Part shown: positions 11,362 through 18,709 of the stretch, one piece after another | Position numbering within the stretch: position 1 is the stretch's first letter | Layout: every line of letters begins with the position of its first letter | NCBI GenBank assembly: GCA_025929075.1 | Contig: JAICMS010000009.1 | Span: 1 to 39,233, forward strand | From: Propionibacteriales bacterium | Lineage (GTDB): Bacteria; Actinomycetota; Actinomycetes; Propionibacteriales; Nocardioidaceae | Reading direction: 5' to 3' | Length of the DNA stretch: 39,233 nt | Notes under the pieces: model-generated | Database searches by the model: none | What the model was told of the DNA's origin: nothing | The model's input: the letters and a program-made list of their open reading frames with translations, nothing else | Position numbers and translations under genes: made by a program

Positions 11362-11574
11362 TTACTTGCCGATCAGCCGGCGGATTCGCCGCCTGTCGCT
11401 CACGTCGACCTCGGCGGTGCCGGCATGACGGCGCCGCTGCTTCCTTGATCCACGGATGGGAGTGGAAGCGAACGCGGCACCGGCCTTGCGGCGGGACCGG
11501 AAGTGCACAAGCTTGCCGGATCCCGTCACCTTGATCCGCTTGCCGGCCCCTGAGTGGCTCTTCATCTTCGGCAT
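11362..11574 (-). CDS. rpmI: 50S ribosomal protein L35
   Basis: Small basic large-subunit protein. The 70-residue product begins [21 protein letters not shown] and has the family features HFRSRRK and a C-terminal arginine-rich end. ATG start with AAGGAG at normal spacing. It lies between infC and rplT, the standard order. Confidence 0.97.
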   Translation of the reverse strand: MPKMKSHSGAGKRIKVTGSGKLVHFRSRRKAGAAFASTPIRGSRKQRRRHAGTAEVDVSDRRRIRRLIGK

Positions 11575-11647
11575 CGTGCCGTCTCCTTGTTCGCTCGCGA
11601 GGATCCGGCCCGCCGCATTGCTGCTGCGGGTCGGCCCACGTGGTGGG

Positions 11648-12280
11648 TCATGTTCCGGTGGCTCTGGTCTCCGCTTCCTGCGGCGCGGTCCGCGTCGAGC
11701 GACGATCGGGCGGCGCCTCTGCGGCGCGGCGGTCCCGTTCGGCCCGGGCTTCGGCGCGAGCCTCTGCCTTCTTCTTATGGGGCCCGAGCACCATGATCAT
11801 GTTGCGGCCGTCCTGCTTGGGTGCGGACTCGACGTACCCGAGCTCCTCGACATCCCCGGCGAGCCGCTGCAGCAACCGGAAACCCAGCTCGGGGCGGTGC
11901 TGTTCGCGTCCGCGGAACATGATCGTGATCTTCACCTTGTCGCCCTGCTTGAGGAAGCGCACGACGTGGCCCTTCTTGGTCTCGTAGTCGTGAGCGTCGA
12001 TCTTCGGGCGGAGCTTCATCTCTTTGATGACGGTGTTGGTCTGGTTGCGCCGCGACTCCCGCGCCTTTTGGGCGGTCTCGTACTTGAACTTCCCGAAGTC
12101 CATGAGCTTGCAGACCGGTGGGCGCGCCGTCGGCGCCACCTCGACCAGGTCGAGCTCGGACTCGCGGGCCAGTCGCAGCGCATCGTCGATCCGGACGATG
12201 CCCACCTGCTCGCCGTTCGGTCCGACCAGACGGACCTCCGGCACTCGGATTCGATCGTTGACGCGCAGTTCTGTGGTGAT
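11648..12280 (-). CDS. infC: Translation initiation factor IF-3 (AUC start codon)
   Basis: IF-3 binds the 30S subunit, keeps it apart from 50S and checks start-codon pairing. The product of 210 residues has the N domain ([20 protein letters not shown]), the linker ([14 protein letters not shown]) and the C domain ([35 protein letters not shown]), plus an Ala/Arg-rich tail of about 40 residues. The only start consistent with the family and with AGGAGG four bases upstream is ATC at 12280; no ATG, GTG or TTG lies in frame nearby, and an in-frame ATG at 12379 lies upstream of the attenuator hairpin. Rare AUU/AUC starts on infC are a known autoregulatory device in other bacteria. Confidence 0.93.
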   Translation of the reverse strand: MTTELRVNDRIRVPEVRLVGPNGEQVGIVRIDDALRLARESELDLVEVAPTARPPVCKLMDFGKFKYETAQKARESRRNQTNTVIKEMKLRPKIDAHDYETKKGHVVRFLKQGDKVKITIMFRGREQHRPELGFRLLQRLAGDVEELGYVESAPKQDGRNMIMVLGPHKKKAEARAEARAERDRRAAEAPPDRRSTRTAPQEAETRATGT

Positions 12281-12344
12281 GGGTCCTCCTGATGGCCATG
12301 GGTGCCGACGGCCGGGAGTTCGGAGCGCCGCTGGGGGCGAGCAC

Positions 12345-12376
12345 GAAAAAAGCTCCCGTGCCTCACGCACGGAAGC
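12345..12376 (-). terminator. Intrinsic terminator/attenuator in the infC leader
   Basis: On the minus strand a 10-bp stem (GCTTCCGTGC with GCACGGGAGC, one G-U pair) closes a five-base loop and is followed at once by six Ts. It sits about 65 bases before infC and downstream of the candidate infC promoter, so it should act as an attenuator. Just upstream, three CCGGTC copies within 12381-12425 could form a competing fold (AACCGGTCC with CCGGTC-type pairing). Confidence 0.7.
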
Positions 12377-12502
12377 CACCTGGCGAGCCGACCGGAAAGG
12401 ACCGGTTCGCCGACCGGAACCCGACGACAGCGGTCGATGCGGGTGGGAGGTGGTCTCCGCTTGTGTGCTGCCCTTCGACGGAGGGCAGCCAGGTCGCCAT
12501 CC

Positions 12503-12532
12503 AGGCTACCAGTCAGTCGGGGCTCCGTCACA
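12503..12532 (-). promoter_or_regulatory. Candidate promoter of infC-rpmI-rplT
   Basis: The minus strand has TGTGAC (12532-12527), an 18-bp spacer and TAGCCT (12508-12503). Transcription would begin near 12497 and give a leader of about 215 nt containing the attenuator. This, together with the attenuator, accounts for most of the 12281-12581 gap. Confidence 0.4.
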
Positions 12533-12569
12533 TCGCGGAGCCGGCGGACCGGCTCCGACGGGCCATGTC

Positions 12570-12575
12570 CACACT
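12570..12575 (+). promoter_or_regulatory. -10-like box for the kinase gene (weak candidate)
   Basis: CACACT, then six bases, then the ATG at 12582. It lacks the leading T of the TANNNT consensus, so support is weak. No Shine-Dalgarno sequence is present. Confidence 0.3.
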
Positions 12576-12581
12576 GAGCGA

Positions 12582-13199
12582 ATGGCCGAGAGCAGCGCCT
12601 CCGGGTCCGACGCCGTCGCGGCGACCCTGCGGCCGATGGTCCTCTCTGCCCCGGTCAGGCTGGGTCGCACCCGGCTGGTCTGTGTCGACGGGCCGGCCGG
12701 CTCGGGTAAGACGTCGACAGCAGCCGCGCTCGAGGCGGCCCTGCAAGCCGGGGGGCACGAGGTGCGCGTCGTGCACATGGACGACCTGTACGAGGGCTGG
12801 ACCGGGCTGGACGCCGCTCTCGAGCAGCGGCTCGTCGACCAGGTTGTGGAGCCGCTTGCCGCGGGCCGTCCGGGCCGCTGGCAACGATACGACTGGACCC
12901 GGTCGCGGTTCGCCGAGTGGCACGACCTGCCGCCTCCGCGGCTATTGCTGCTCGAGGGCTGCGGCTCCGGAGCGCTCGACCACTCGGCGTACGTCAGCCT
13001 CCTGGTCTGGGTCGAGGCCGACCGGGACACCCGGCTGCGGCGCGGCATCGAGCGCGACGGCCCCCAGGTCGAGCCGCTCTGGCGTGCCTGGATGGATCGC
13101 GAGGACGTGCACTTCGACAGGAACCGGACCCGGCAGCGGGCCGATGTCCGGTTCTGGACCGGTGATGGTCGGGCGTCATATGCGAGAGTCGACACATGA
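12582..13199 (+). CDS. P-loop uridine kinase-like protein
   Basis: Predicted small-molecule kinase of the uridine kinase/AAA-type P-loop group. The 205-residue product has Walker A GPAGSGKTS near residue 40, HMDDLYEGW (the substrate/magnesium region of uridine kinase-like proteins), WQRYDW, LLLLEGCGSG as Walker B-like strand, and a DR.TR..AD end. The substrate is unknown; similar proteins in actinomycetes are annotated only as uridine kinase family. It ends in an ATGA overlap with the aldose epimerase gene, so the two are co-translated and might act on one sugar or nucleoside. Start ATG at 12582 has no Shine-Dalgarno sequence. Confidence 0.85.
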   Translation: MAESSASGSDAVAATLRPMVLSAPVRLGRTRLVCVDGPAGSGKTSTAAALEAALQAGGHEVRVVHMDDLYEGWTGLDAALEQRLVDQVVEPLAAGRPGRWQRYDWTRSRFAEWHDLPPPRLLLLEGCGSGALDHSAYVSLLVWVEADRDTRLRRGIERDGPQVEPLWRAWMDREDVHFDRNRTRQRADVRFWTGDGRASYARVDT

Positions 13200-14098
13200 C
13201 CTCCAGCCCGAGCGGTGAGCAGGTCCGCCTGTCGAGTGGCTGCTACCAAGCTGAGGTCACGGCGGTCGGTGCCGGGTTGCGCACCCTTCAACGCGATGGG
13301 CTCGATCTCGTCGCCGGCTACCCGCCGGACCAGATGAGCCAGGCCGGCCGCGGACAGTTGCTGATCCCATGGCCGAACCGGGTCCGTGACGGCCGCTACG
13401 ACTTCGCCGGTGAGCGGCGACAGCTGCCGCTCACCGAGGTGCCGAAGCGCAACGCCATCCACGGACTGACACGCTGGACGACGTGGTGCCTCGAGCAGCG
13501 CACCGAGAGCACGGCGCAGTGGCGCTACCGACTGTCGGCGCAGCCGGGATACCCCTGGAGCCTCGACCTTCGGGTTTCCTATGCGGTCGGCGACGACGGT
13601 CTGGTCGTCACGATCGAGGCCTGCAACGACGGCGCGGAGCCGGCGCCCTACGGGCACGGGGCACACCCCTATCTCACCGTCGGCCGTCGAGTCGACGAGT
13701 GCGAGCTCCGGCTGCCGGCTCGCAGCTACAGCCAGGTCGACGATCAGGGGATCCCGATCGGCTTCAAGCCCGTCGAGGGCACCCCTTATGACTTCCGGCG
13801 GGCCCGCCGCATAGGCGACCTCGCGCTCGACCATCCGTTCGGGGATCTCGACCCGGCGGCCGATGGCACGGTCACGGTCGAGCTGACCGACCCCGACGCC
13901 GGACGAGCGGTGCGGCTGTGGGCGGACGCCACCCACGGGTGGCTGCAGGCGTTCACCGGTGACGGGCTCGGCGACCAGGCCCGTGAGGCGCTCGCGGTCG
14001 AGCCGATGACCTGCCCACCGGATGCTTTCAACTCCGGCCTCGGTCTCGTCGTCCTGCAGCCAGGTGAGGCGCATGTGGGCCGGTTCGGCATTTCCTGA
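13196..14098 (+). CDS. Aldose 1-epimerase family protein (GalM-like)
   Basis: Predicted mutarotase acting on free aldoses. The 300-residue product shows the family blocks LLIPWPNRVRDGRYDF, NAIHGL (first catalytic-site histidine), GHGAHPYL (second histidine) and the C-terminal AVEPMTCPPDAFN with the catalytic glutamate. It belongs to the shorter, actinobacterial branch rather than E. coli GalM proper. Start ATG overlaps the kinase stop. It is convergent with the carbamate kinase gene, with 23 bases between. Confidence 0.92.
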   Translation: MTSSPSGEQVRLSSGCYQAEVTAVGAGLRTLQRDGLDLVAGYPPDQMSQAGRGQLLIPWPNRVRDGRYDFAGERRQLPLTEVPKRNAIHGLTRWTTWCLEQRTESTAQWRYRLSAQPGYPWSLDLRVSYAVGDDGLVVTIEACNDGAEPAPYGHGAHPYLTVGRRVDECELRLPARSYSQVDDQGIPIGFKPVEGTPYDFRRARRIGDLALDHPFGDLDPAADGTVTVELTDPDAGRAVRLWADATHGWLQAFTGDGLGDQAREALAVEPMTCPPDAFNSGLGLVVLQPGEAHVGRFGIS

Positions 14099-14121
14099 GC
14101 ACGGCTCGACCAGGCGCTGAA

Positions 14122-15075
14122 TCAGTCCGGCGGCTGTGAATCGTTCGGTACGACGACCGTGCCAGCCTCGCAGCGGGCGCCGGCCACGATCTTGGCGAGG
14201 CTGGTTATCACACCGGCCTCCCCCGAGGCCTCAACGAACCGGCACACCGCCTCGACCTTCGGCCCCATCGAGCCGCTGGCGAAGTGCCCGGCGTCGAGGT
14301 AGCGGCGCATGGTCGCGACGTCGACGCGGTCGAGCGGTCGGGCTTCCGCCGTCCCGAAACCCAGCACCGCATGCTCCACGTCGGTCACGATGACGAGGCG
14401 ATCGGCTCCGATGGTGTGAGCCAGCAGCGCGGCCCCGAGATCCTTGTCGATGACCGCCTCGACGCCCCGGAGACTGCCGTCCGGCTCCCGCACGACCGGG
14501 ATGCCCCCACCACCGTTGGCCACCACGACATAACCGCTGTCGGCCAGCACCGTGATCGCCTCGGCGTCGAGGATCTCCCTCGGCTCCGGCGACGGCACCA
14601 CGCGACGCCATCCCCTCTCGCCACGGTCGGCGAAGGTCTGGCCATGCTCCATCAACACCTTCGCCTCCTCCAGCGGCAGGTAGCGGCCGATGGGCTTGGT
14701 CGGCTCACGGAAACCGGGGTCGTCTGCGTCCACCCGCGTGCGGGTGACCACGGTGACCGCTCGCCGTACGACATCTCGGCTGGCCAGAGCGGGCTCCAGC
14801 GCATCCATCAGCACGAAGCCGATCGTTGCCTGCGTCTCGGCGCCGCACCAGTCGAGCGGGACCGGCGGCACCACGCTTGCCGACAGCTCGTTCTTGACCA
14901 GCAGGTCCCCGACCTGAGGTCCGTTGCCGTGGGTGATGACGACATCAAGCCCGGCAGCGACGAGGTCGGCGACCGCCGCCATGGCCACCTCGGCGGCAGC
15001 GGTCTGATCCTCCGGCCGGGCGCGGCCGTCGGCGCTCGTCATGGCGTTGCCGCCGAGCGCGACGAGAACCCTCAT
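14122..15075 (-). CDS. arcC: Carbamate kinase
   Basis: Transfers the phosphate of carbamoyl phosphate to ADP (catabolic direction). The 317-residue product carries ALGGNA (6-11), THGNGPQVG, KPIGRYL, the NGGGGIPV loop, AVIDKDLGAALLA and a GSMGPKVEA segment near the C terminus, all diagnostic of carbamate kinase within the amino-acid kinase family. GAGGAAG lies upstream of the ATG at a slightly long spacing; a candidate -10 box TAAGGT is at 15156-15151. No arginine deiminase, agmatine deiminase or allantoin gene is beside it. The only partner in this window is argF at 3251-4189, 10 kb downstream on the same strand. Confidence 0.94.
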   Translation of the reverse strand: MRVLVALGGNAMTSADGRARPEDQTAAAEVAMAAVADLVAAGLDVVITHGNGPQVGDLLVKNELSASVVPPVPLDWCGAETQATIGFVLMDALEPALASRDVVRRAVTVVTRTRVDADDPGFREPTKPIGRYLPLEEAKVLMEHGQTFADRGERGWRRVVPSPEPREILDAEAITVLADSGYVVVANGGGGIPVVREPDGSLRGVEAVIDKDLGAALLAHTIGADRLVIVTDVEHAVLGFGTAEARPLDRVDVATMRRYLDAGHFASGSMGPKVEAVCRFVEASGEAGVITSLAKIVAGARCEAGTVVVPNDSQPPD

Positions 15076-15199
15076 GGCGAGCCGGCTTCCTCTCTGTGAT
15101 CGCGGCGCGATGTGCAGCCGGCCCTTGCGTCCGGCGATGGTCGTGGCTCGACCTTAGCCGTGCCACGGGCGCTCTCAGCGCTCACTCAGGTCGGTCTGC

Positions 15200-15205
15200 G
15201 ACACT
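15200..15205 (+). promoter_or_regulatory. -10-like box for the CPLC protein gene (weak candidate)
   Basis: GACACT, six bases, then GTG at 15212. It deviates from TANNNT in the first base. The 136-base divergent gap to arcC also holds the imperfect repeat GCGCT-CTC-AGCGC at about 15170-15182. Confidence 0.3.
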
Positions 15206-15211
15206 CCGTTC

Positions 15212-15634
15212 GTGACTGGCGCTCGTGCCCCCGAGCCCCACCTGCTGTTCGTGTACGACGTGGACGGTGGGTTGGCCAATGCGGCCCGCGACGTCTGGCA
15301 CCGGCTCAACAGCCCGCAGACCTACCCATGCCCGTTGTGCAAGCTCACCTACGGCGTGCGCGGCATGAATCCGCGCTGGCGCCGATTCATCGAGTCCCTC
15401 CCGATAGCGGTGACCTTCCTGCATCGAGACCGGTTCCGCGCCGACCATGCTGCGTCGTCCTGGCGGTACGTCGAGCTGCCGGTTGCCCTCCTCGAAATCG
15501 GTCGTGAACTCGAGGAGCTCGTCAGTGCAGAGGAGTTCCGGCGGACCCGCAGCATCGACGGCCTCATCGGCCGGGTGCAGCGCGCGCTCGATGCGCATGC
15601 CGTTCCAGTGATCAGCGAGCAACGGCGCGCCTGA
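15212..15634 (+). CDS. Small conserved protein with CPLC motif, function unknown
   Basis: The 140-residue product begins with LLFVYDVDGGLANAARDVWHRL and then NSPQTYPCPLCKLTYG. This layout (a beta strand with a Y-D-x-x-G-G-L turn followed by C-x-x-C and LTYG) recurs in small uncharacterised proteins of many bacteria; the CPLC suggests metal binding or thiol chemistry, but I know of no assigned role. The C-terminal half is helical and charged. GTG start; no Shine-Dalgarno sequence. Its last 23 bases overlap the 3' end of the convergent sulfotransferase gene, so transcription of either would make antisense to the other. Confidence 0.75.
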   Translation: MTGARAPEPHLLFVYDVDGGLANAARDVWHRLNSPQTYPCPLCKLTYGVRGMNPRWRRFIESLPIAVTFLHRDRFRADHAASSWRYVELPVALLEIGRELEELVSAEEFRRTRSIDGLIGRVQRALDAHAVPVISEQRRA

Positions 15635-16769
15635 ACCTGGCCCACACCTTCGGCAGCAATGCGGCCAGTCGGTCCGCCGAGGCCCATGGAGTAGCCGACC
15701 TCGCGTCCCTCTCCGTCTGCACATCCTCGGCCTGGCGGCGCCACCGGTCGCGTTCACGGACTGTGTCGCGTTGCAATGTCACCATCCGCGCGATCGCGTC
15801 GAGTGCGGCATCGAGCAGTTCGCTGTCATCGACGTCTTCCGGCTGCGTGGTCGGTAGCGGCGCTTCGGGAGGAAGCAGGTCGGCCAGGTCCCCAGCGACG
15901 TCGTAGCCAGCGGCGGCCAGGTCGGCGATGATCTGCAGTGACCGTGCCCGCAGCTGTTCGGTCCCCGTCGGTGTCAGGCCGATCCGGCTGCCGCCCAGAG
16001 GGACCAGCACCTCGTGACCGAGGAAGTCCCGCACCCAACGGGCGACCTCGTTCGGGGTCCGGATGTCAGGATCGAGCCGCGAGACGGCACGGCGGAGGAG
16101 CTCTGCCTGCACCACGCCGAGCGACTGGTTGGGGCTCGCCACATCCAGGTCGACTGACGCGGGGTCGATGCCACAGACCGTGGCGAACCGTCGCCACAGC
16201 TCGTCCGGCGGAGCGCCCTCCGGCGGCACCGTCACGACGTGGACGCGGTCCGGTGGCAGACCGCTTCCCCACCGGCGAAGGGCGTCGACCGGGTCGATCG
16301 TCCGCCACCCGAAGTGGCCGCGTGGGCCCGCCGACAACGGTGCCGGTTCGTAGTCGGCGAGTCGGGTGGCGGACCGGAACTTCAGCTCCTCCTGCCACAA
16401 CGCCGGCACCACCCGGGAGAGGTCACGCGCGGTGTAGACGAGGTGCACCTCGGCCGGTGCCAGGTCGGCCAGGGCTCGCTCGGCCTGCTCGGCGTCGGCA
16501 GCGGCGAAGAACTCGTGGCTGATGACGGCGTCACCGTCGAATGCCGCGACCTGGGCGACGATGCGACGCCAGGAGGTGCGCTGCCATTCCTGCGGGAGCT
16601 CACGGGTCTGCCGCACGACGTTCGTGGCGTGCACGCGGTCGGCGTACCTCTCCCCAGCGAAGAGAACGCCTTGAGCGGCCAGCGTCTCCCGGTTGGCCCA
16701 GAGCACCTGCTGCAGAAACGTCGTCCCGGTCTTCGGGGCTCCGATGTGGAAGAAGACTCGCCTGGCCAC
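15612..16769 (-). CDS. Sulfotransferase-like protein
   Basis: Predicted PAPS-dependent sulfotransferase. The 385-residue product opens with VFFHIGAPKTGTTFLQ, the 5'-phosphosulfate loop, and has a plausible 3'-phosphate region TARDLSRVVPALWQEE near residues 120-135. The last 90 residues are helical and end in a probable coiled coil (LQRDTVRERDRWRRQAEDVQTERD) and a basic tail. The GTG start at 16769 has GGGAGG four bases upstream; an ATG at 16922 would run back into the divergent nucleotidyltransferase gene and place 51 odd residues before the P loop. The acceptor is unknown (glycan, lipid or small molecule). Confidence 0.83.
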   Translation of the reverse strand: MARRVFFHIGAPKTGTTFLQQVLWANRETLAAQGVLFAGERYADRVHATNVVRQTRELPQEWQRTSWRRIVAQVAAFDGDAVISHEFFAAADAEQAERALADLAPAEVHLVYTARDLSRVVPALWQEELKFRSATRLADYEPAPLSAGPRGHFGWRTIDPVDALRRWGSGLPPDRVHVVTVPPEGAPPDELWRRFATVCGIDPASVDLDVASPNQSLGVVQAELLRRAVSRLDPDIRTPNEVARWVRDFLGHEVLVPLGGSRIGLTPTGTEQLRARSLQIIADLAAAGYDVAGDLADLLPPEAPLPTTQPEDVDDSELLDAALDAIARMVTLQRDTVRERDRWRRQAEDVQTERDARSATPWASADRLAALLPKVWARFRRAVAR

Positions 16770-16911
16770 GACCCTCCCGGGCTCGGGGGCGGCGACGTGT
16801 CGGCCTCCCGCGGCGGTTCGCCACGGTACTACACCAGCGCGGTAGTCTTCAGCGGTCGCGCCCGGCGGTGCGACGTCGACGTACCGGAGGCTGTGGCGCG
16901 CAGGAGGACCC

Positions 16912-17646
16912 ATGATCGGCATGGTGCTCGCCGCTGGTGCCGGCCGCCGGTTGCGCCCCTATACCGACACCCTGCCGAAGGCGCTCATCCCCGTCGATGG
17001 TGACACGACGATCCTCGACATCGCGTTGTCCAACCTCGCGTCGGTCGGCCTGGACCATGTCGTCGTGGTCGTGGGCTACGCAGCCGACGAGGTGCGAGCC
17101 AGGCGGGGAGAGCTCGAGCGGCGGCATGGAGTCACTCTGGACCTGGTCGACAATCCACGCGCTGAGGAGTGGAACAACGCCTATTCGATGTGGCTGGCCA
17201 GCGACCGGATGGCCGAGGGCGCGTTGATGCTCAACGGCGACACCGTCCATCCCGTGTCGGTCGAGAAGACCTTGCTGGCCGAGCGCAGTGGCTCAGGGCT
17301 GCTGCTTGCCGTCGACGCGGACAAGCGGCTGGCTGACGAGGAGATGAAGGTGCGGGTCGACGACGGGGTGCTGACCCGGATCACCAAGCAGATGGATCCG
17401 CAGTCTGCGTACGGCGAGTACATCGGTGCGACTCTGATCGAACCCGACGCCGTGGCAGCCCTTGCTGACGCGCTGCAGGCCACCTGGGAGCGCGACCCCG
17501 ACCTCTATTACGAAGACGGCTACCAGGAGATGGTCGACCGCGGAGCCCGGATCCGGACCGCCGCGATCCCAGTCGGCACCGAGTGGGTCGAGGTCGACGA
17601 CCACCGAGACCTGGCCAGAGCGCAGGAGATCGCGTGCCGCTACTAG
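16912..17646 (+). CDS. Sugar-1-phosphate/phosphocholine-type nucleotidyltransferase
   Basis: Predicted NTP transferase that activates a phosphorylated alcohol or sugar as an NDP derivative. The 244-residue product has the signature LAAGAGRRLRPYTDTLPKAL (6-25), the metal-site segment LMLNGDTV, and WVEVDDHRDL near the end, as in the phosphocholine cytidylyltransferase/LicC-like group. AGGAGG lies four bases before ATG. The next gene, a glycerol-1-phosphate dehydrogenase-like enzyme, begins inside its 3' end, which suggests the two act in sequence: the dehydrogenase makes a polyol phosphate and this enzyme activates it. Confidence 0.88.
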   Translation: MIGMVLAAGAGRRLRPYTDTLPKALIPVDGDTTILDIALSNLASVGLDHVVVVVGYAADEVRARRGELERRHGVTLDLVDNPRAEEWNNAYSMWLASDRMAEGALMLNGDTVHPVSVEKTLLAERSGSGLLLAVDADKRLADEEMKVRVDDGVLTRITKQMDPQSAYGEYIGATLIEPDAVAALADALQATWERDPDLYYEDGYQEMVDRGARIRTAAIPVGTEWVEVDDHRDLARAQEIACRY

Positions 17647-18689
17647 CGAGGATGCTGGCGAGCCCGCTCTTCGTCGACATCTCCGCCGGAGCCGTCAACG
17701 ACCTGCCGACCATGCTCGTCGACAGGCGGATCTCGGCTGACGGCACGGTGCTCGTCGCCCTCGGCCCTGGCCAGGGTGAGCAGATCTGGGAGACGGTGCG
17801 GGCCGACCTTCCGAACGCGACAGTCTTCACCGTGTCCGGCGGGACGCTCGCCGCGGCCGGTGAGCTACAGGCGGCCCTGGCCGAGCGTTCCTACGACGCG
17901 GTCGTCGCGGTGGGGGGCGGGCGCACGCTAGACGTTGCGAAGTACGCCGCCACGCGGGCCGCCGTCCCGATGGTGGCCGTGGCGACCAACCTCGCCCACG
18001 ACGGCCTCTGCTCGCCGGTATCGTCACTCGAACATCCCGGCGGCAAGGGTTCCTTCGGTGTCGCGATGCCGCTCGCTGTGGTCGTCGACCTCGACTACGT
18101 CAAGCGCGCCCCTGCGCAGATGGTCCGCTCGGGAGTAGGGGATGCCATCAGCAACCTCTCGGCGATCGAGGACTGGCTGCTCGCAGGGCGGGTCCGCGGC
18201 GAGCCGGTCGACGGCCTCGCGATCACATTCGCGCGGACCGCCGGAGAGGCGGTGCTTCATCGCACCGACTCGATCCACGACGACGACTTCCTCATAGCAC
18301 TCGCAGAGGCGCTGGTGCTGTCGGGGATGGCGATGTCGGTGGCCGGGACCTCTCGGCCCTGCAGCGGCGCCTGTCACGAGATCGTGCATGCCATTGGGAT
18401 GTTGTATCCGGAGGTCTCCAACCACGGTGAGCTGGCCGGCCTCGGGGCGCTGTTCGCCTACCACCTACGGGGAGACGACGCGCGCTTCGACGAGTTCGCC
18501 GCCTGCCTCGCCCGGCACGGCCTGGCGCGCACGCCGGGCGACATCGGTCTGAGCCAAGCGGACTTCGTCGCGGCCGTCATCGCCGCCCCCGCCACCCGAC
18601 CGGACCGCTACACGATCCTCGAGCACCTCGACCTCGACGAGGCAGCCGTCACCGACCGGGTCGCCAGCTTCTCCGCCCGCTTCTCCTGA
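17634..18689 (+). CDS. Glycerol-1-phosphate dehydrogenase-like enzyme (AraM/EgsA type)
   Basis: Metal-dependent NAD(P) dehydrogenase of the iron-containing alcohol dehydrogenase/dehydroquinate synthase group. The 351-residue product shows the dinucleotide loop GGGRTLDVAKY (94-104), the G1PDH-type NLAHDGLCSPVSS (119-131) with the metal Asp, and the His ligands in CHEIVHAIG (H248, H252) and SNHGELAG (H264). These match glycerol-1-phosphate dehydrogenases better than simple alcohol dehydrogenases. The GTG start at 17634 follows AGGAG and lies 13 bases inside the nucleotidyltransferase gene. In bacteria, AraM makes glycerol-1-phosphate for archaeal-type lipids; here the product might instead be another polyol phosphate. 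No CDP-alcohol phosphatidyltransferase gene follows: the next gene is convergent. Confidence 0.85.
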   Translation: MPLLARMLASPLFVDISAGAVNDLPTMLVDRRISADGTVLVALGPGQGEQIWETVRADLPNATVFTVSGGTLAAAGELQAALAERSYDAVVAVGGGRTLDVAKYAATRAAVPMVAVATNLAHDGLCSPVSSLEHPGGKGSFGVAMPLAVVVDLDYVKRAPAQMVRSGVGDAISNLSAIEDWLLAGRVRGEPVDGLAITFARTAGEAVLHRTDSIHDDDFLIALAEALVLSGMAMSVAGTSRPCSGACHEIVHAIGMLYPEVSNHGELAGLGALFAYHLRGDDARFDEFAACLARHGLARTPGDIGLSQADFVAAVIAAPATRPDRYTILEHLDLDEAAVTDRVASFSARFS

Positions 18690-18709
18690 TCAGCCCGCGA
18701 CCGCAGCGG

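Noticed and set aside
12281-12379. A longer infC starting at an in-frame ATG at 12379
   Set aside because: It would translate through the attenuator hairpin and add 33 residues absent from IF-3; the AGGAGG-ATC start fits far better.
16770-16911. Shared operator between the sulfotransferase and nucleotidyltransferase genes
   Set aside because: The inverted-looking pair GGTACTAC / GGTAGTCT is imperfect, and no well-spaced promoter could be set for either gene.
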